DNA of 64,000 bases. Source: Aromatoleum toluolicum (GTDB taxonomy: Bacteria; Pseudomonadota; Gammaproteobacteria; Burkholderiales; Rhodocyclaceae). Below the pieces are notes generated by a model. That model worked only from the letters and a program-made list of their open reading frames with translations, did no database searches and had not been told where the DNA came from. Each line of letters begins with the position of its first letter. Positions within the stretch are counted from its first letter, which is position 1. The position numbers were made by a program, and so were the translations under genes. Location: positions 1 through 64,000 of the forward strand of contig NZ_WTVS01000029.1 in NCBI RefSeq assembly GCF_012911005.2, read 5' to 3'. Below, one piece after another: positions 61,550 through 64,000 of the stretch.

Positions 61550-64000
61550 TCATTCGGCCGGAGCGACGTCGCCCGTCTCATCCGGAGCGTCCGTTTGCTC
61601 GCCGACCGTCGTATCGTCCGCTTCCGACTCGGCCACCTTCTCGATCCCCGCCAGCGTATCGCTGGCGTCGAGGTTGATCAGCGTGACGCCCTGCGTTGCC
61701 CGCCCCAACTCGCGGATGTCCTGCACCTTCGTGCGGATCAGCACCCCGCCGGTCGAGATCAGCATCACCTCGTCCGTCTCCTCGACCAGACAGGCCCCGA
61801 CCAATCTACCGTTGCGCTCGGACGTCTGGATCGCGATCATGCCCTTCGTACCTCGACCGTGGCGCGTGTACTCCGCGACCGACGTGCGCTTGCCGTAGCC
61901 GTTCTCGGTCGCCGTCAGCACGCACAGATCCTCGCGCTTGGCGACGAGCATCGCAATCACCTGCTGCCCTTCCTCCAGCGTCATGCCGCGCACGCCACGC
62001 GCCTCGCGACCCATCGGCCGCACGTCGGACTCGGGAAAACGGACCGCCTTGCCGGCATCGGAGAACAGCATCACGTCGCTCTCGCCGTCGGTGATCGCAA
62101 CGCCGATCAGGCGATCGCCGTCATCCAGGCTCGCGGCAATGATGCCGGCCTTGCGCGGATTGGCGAAGGCTGTCAGTGCCGTCTTCTTTACCGTGCCTTC
62201 GGCAGTCGCCATGAACACGAAGTGGTTGTCATCGAAGGCCTGCACCGGCAGGACCGCGTTGATCTTCTCCCCTTCCGTCAGCGGAAAGAGATTGACAATC
62301 GGGCGCCCGCGCGAATTGCGCGTACCTTCGGGCACCTCGTACACCTTCAGCCAATACACCCGTCCACGGCTGGAGAAGCACAGGATGTAGTCGTGCGTGT
62401 TGGCGACGAAGAGATGGTCGATGAAATCGTCGTCCTTCATCCCGGTCGCCTGCTTGCCGCGCCCGCCGCGACGCTGCGCGCGATAGTCGGCAAGCGGCTG
62501 ACGCTTGAAGTAGCCGCCATGCGACAGCGTCACGACCATGTCCTCGGGCGCGATCAGGTCTTCGATATTGATCTCGCCGGTGTTCAGCACGATCTCCGAG
62601 CGGCGGGGATCGCCGAACTGATTTCGGATCGCACCCAATTCCTCGACGATGATCGCAGTGATGCGCGCAGGATTCGCAAGGATGTCCAGCAGATCCGTGA
62701 TGAGATCCATGACCTCGCGGTACTCGGCAACGATCTTGTCCTGCTCGAGGCCCGTCAGGCGCTGCAGTCGCAGCTCCAGAATCGCCTGCGCCTGCGCCTC
62801 GGACAGGCGATAGCCCTGCGCCGACAACCCGAATTCGGCCGCAAGGCCTTCCGGCCGGTAGCTGTCGGCCAGCGCGCGCGCCAGCATCTCCTCGACCAGC
62901 GCCGAGCGCCACTGGCGCGCCATCAGCTCGCGCTTCGCATCCGCTGGCGTCGGCGCTGCCTTGATCAGCGCGATGATCTCGTCGACGTTCGACAGCGCAA
63001 CCGCCAGGCCCTCAAGGATGTGTCCGCGCTCGCGCGCCTTGCGCAGTTCGAACACCGTGCGCCGTGTGATGACCTCGCGCCGGTGTGCGAGGAAGCAGTC
63101 CAGCATCTGCTTCAGGTTCAGTGTGCGCGGCTTGCCGTCGACCAGCGCCACCATGTTCATGCCGAAGGTGTCCTGCAGCTGCGTCTGCTTGAACAGGTTG
63201 TTCAGCACGACCTCGGGCACCTCGTTGCGCTTGAGCTCGATCACGACGCGCATACCGGACTTGTCCGACTCGTCGCGGATCTCGCTGATCCCCTCGATCT
63301 TCTTCTCGTTGACAAGCTCGGCGATCCGTTCGAGCAGCGTGCGCTTGTTAACCTGATACGGCAGCTCATCGACGATGATCGCCTGCCGGTTACCCTTCTC
63401 CAGGTCCTCGAAGTGCGTGCGCGCGCGCATCACCACGCGCCCGCGCCCAGTGCGGTACCCGTCATGCACGCCGGACAGGCCGTAGATCAGCGCCGCAGTG
63501 GGGAAGTCCGGCGCCTGCACGATGCGGATCAGGTCTTCGATTTCGGTCCCCGGCTCCTTCAGCAGCAACAGGCAGGCATCGATCACTTCACCGAGGTTGT
63601 GCGGCGGAATGTTCGTCGCCATGCCAACGGCGATACCCGACGAGCCGTTGATCAGCAGGTTGGGGATCCTGGCCGGCAGGATCAGCGGCTCCTTCTCCGA
63701 GCCGTCGTAGTTCGGCCCGAAGTCGACGGTCTCCTTGTCGATGTCGGCGAGCAGCTCGTGGCCGATACGCGCCATCCGGATTTCCGTGTAACGCATCGCC
63801 GCGGCATTGTCGCCATCAACGGAGCCGAAGTTGCCCTGCCCGTCGACCAGCATGTAGCGCAGCGAAAAATTCTGCGCCATGCGCACGATCGTGTCATAGA
63901 CCGCCGAATCGCCGTGCGGGTGGTACTTGCCGATCACGTCGCCGACGATACGCGCCGACTTCTTGTACGGCCTGTTCCAGTCGTTCGACAGCTCGTGCAT
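61550..64000 (-). CDS. gyrA: DNA gyrase subunit A, 5' end outside window
   Basis: Breakage-reunion subunit of gyrase; 816 residues are visible and about 50 N-terminal residues lie beyond base 64000. The first visible residues [17 protein letters not shown] are internal. Resistance region [13 protein letters not shown] has Ser and Asp at the two quinolone positions (sensitive state). The active-site tyrosine is in [10 protein letters not shown]. The GyrA-box QRRGGRG marks it as gyrase rather than ParC. The tail is acidic ([12 protein letters not shown]). Confidence 0.97.
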   Translation of the reverse strand: MHELSNDWNRPYKKSARIVGDVIGKYHPHGDSAVYDTIVRMAQNFSLRYMLVDGQGNFGSVDGDNAAAMRYTEIRMARIGHELLADIDKETVDFGPNYDGSEKEPLILPARIPNLLINGSSGIAVGMATNIPPHNLGEVIDACLLLLKEPGTEIEDLIRIVQAPDFPTAALIYGLSGVHDGYRTGRGRVVMRARTHFEDLEKGNRQAIIVDELPYQVNKRTLLERIAELVNEKKIEGISEIRDESDKSGMRVVIELKRNEVPEVVLNNLFKQTQLQDTFGMNMVALVDGKPRTLNLKQMLDCFLAHRREVITRRTVFELRKARERGHILEGLAVALSNVDEIIALIKAAPTPADAKRELMARQWRSALVEEMLARALADSYRPEGLAAEFGLSAQGYRLSEAQAQAILELRLQRLTGLEQDKIVAEYREVMDLITDLLDILANPARITAIIVEELGAIRNQFGDPRRSEIVLNTGEINIEDLIAPEDMVVTLSHGGYFKRQPLADYRAQRRGGRGKQATGMKDDDFIDHLFVANTHDYILCFSSRGRVYWLKVYEVPEGTRNSRGRPIVNLFPLTEGEKINAVLPVQAFDDNHFVFMATAEGTVKKTALTAFANPRKAGIIAASLDDGDRLIGVAITDGESDVMLFSDAGKAVRFPESDVRPMGREARGVRGMTLEEGQQVIAMLVAKREDLCVLTATENGYGKRTSVAEYTRHGRGTKGMIAIQTSERNGRLVGACLVEETDEVMLISTGGVLIRTKVQDIRELGRATQGVTLINLDASDTLAGIEKVAESEADDTTVGEQTDAPDETGDVAPAE

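Overview
The window is a GC-rich, gene-dense bacterial chromosome segment. Gene orders and protein types point to a denitrifying betaproteobacterium of the Rhodocyclales (Azoarcus/Aromatoleum/Thauera-like). The supporting features are surE-pcm-nlpD-rpoS, gyrA-serC-pheA-tyrA-aroA/cmk-rpsA-ihfB-lapAB, dapA-bamC, flhB-flhA-flhF-flhG-fliA-motCD and a cytochrome cd1 nitrite reductase locus. The genus is an inference; no rRNA gene is present. I see no insertion sequence, prophage, CRISPR array or origin, and no stretch over 300 bases lacks a gene.

Layout. 1-4.1 kb (+): parC (5' end outside the window) and a YbaL-type cation/proton antiporter. 4.1-12.4 kb (-): a flagellar export, polarity and motor block (flhB, flhA, flhF, a degenerate flhG, fliA, motC, motD). 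12.5-15.8 kb: DUF192 protein, rluE, tRNA-Ser, rlmD and an uncharacterised + strand gene. 15.8-19.5 kb: an Ala-rich lipoprotein with its own promoter and terminator, then bamC, dapA and a histone-deacetylase-like hydrolase. 19.6-24.5 kb (+): MoxR ATPase, DUF58 protein, TgpA transglutaminase and MltB, all overlapping. 24.5-28.1 kb (-): rpoS, nlpD, pcm, surE and tRNA-Pro. 28.1-35.7 kb (-): thrS, infC, rpmI, rplT, pheS, pheT, ihfA and a MerR regulator, with tRNA-Val just upstream.

35.8-49.2 kb is the accessory core, a complete nir locus. One - strand run encodes nirC, nirF, a fused nirDL, nirG and nirH (heme d1 synthesis). A second - strand run encodes a first nirS, a tetraheme NirT, an EB_dh-type cytochrome c-552, a type 1 copper protein, nirJ and nirN. 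Divergent on the + strand are nirE and a second, clearly different nirS. The first NirS is Pseudomonas stutzeri-like with a short N-terminus; the second is P. aeruginosa-like with a long N-terminal arm. Both keep the heme c motif and the d1-pocket histidines. I read three FNR/DNR-like boxes, each about 41 bp upstream of a predicted start site: before nirS1, before nirJ, and one shared between nirC and nirE.

49.2-64 kb (-): small GlsB/YeaQ-type membrane protein, DEDD exonuclease, cysM, ugd, lapB, lapA, ihfB, rpsA, an aroA-cmk fusion, tyrA, pheA, serC and gyrA (5' end outside the window). Three intrinsic-terminator-like hairpins lie so close upstream of thrS, pheS and lapA that attenuation or controlled readthrough is plausible.
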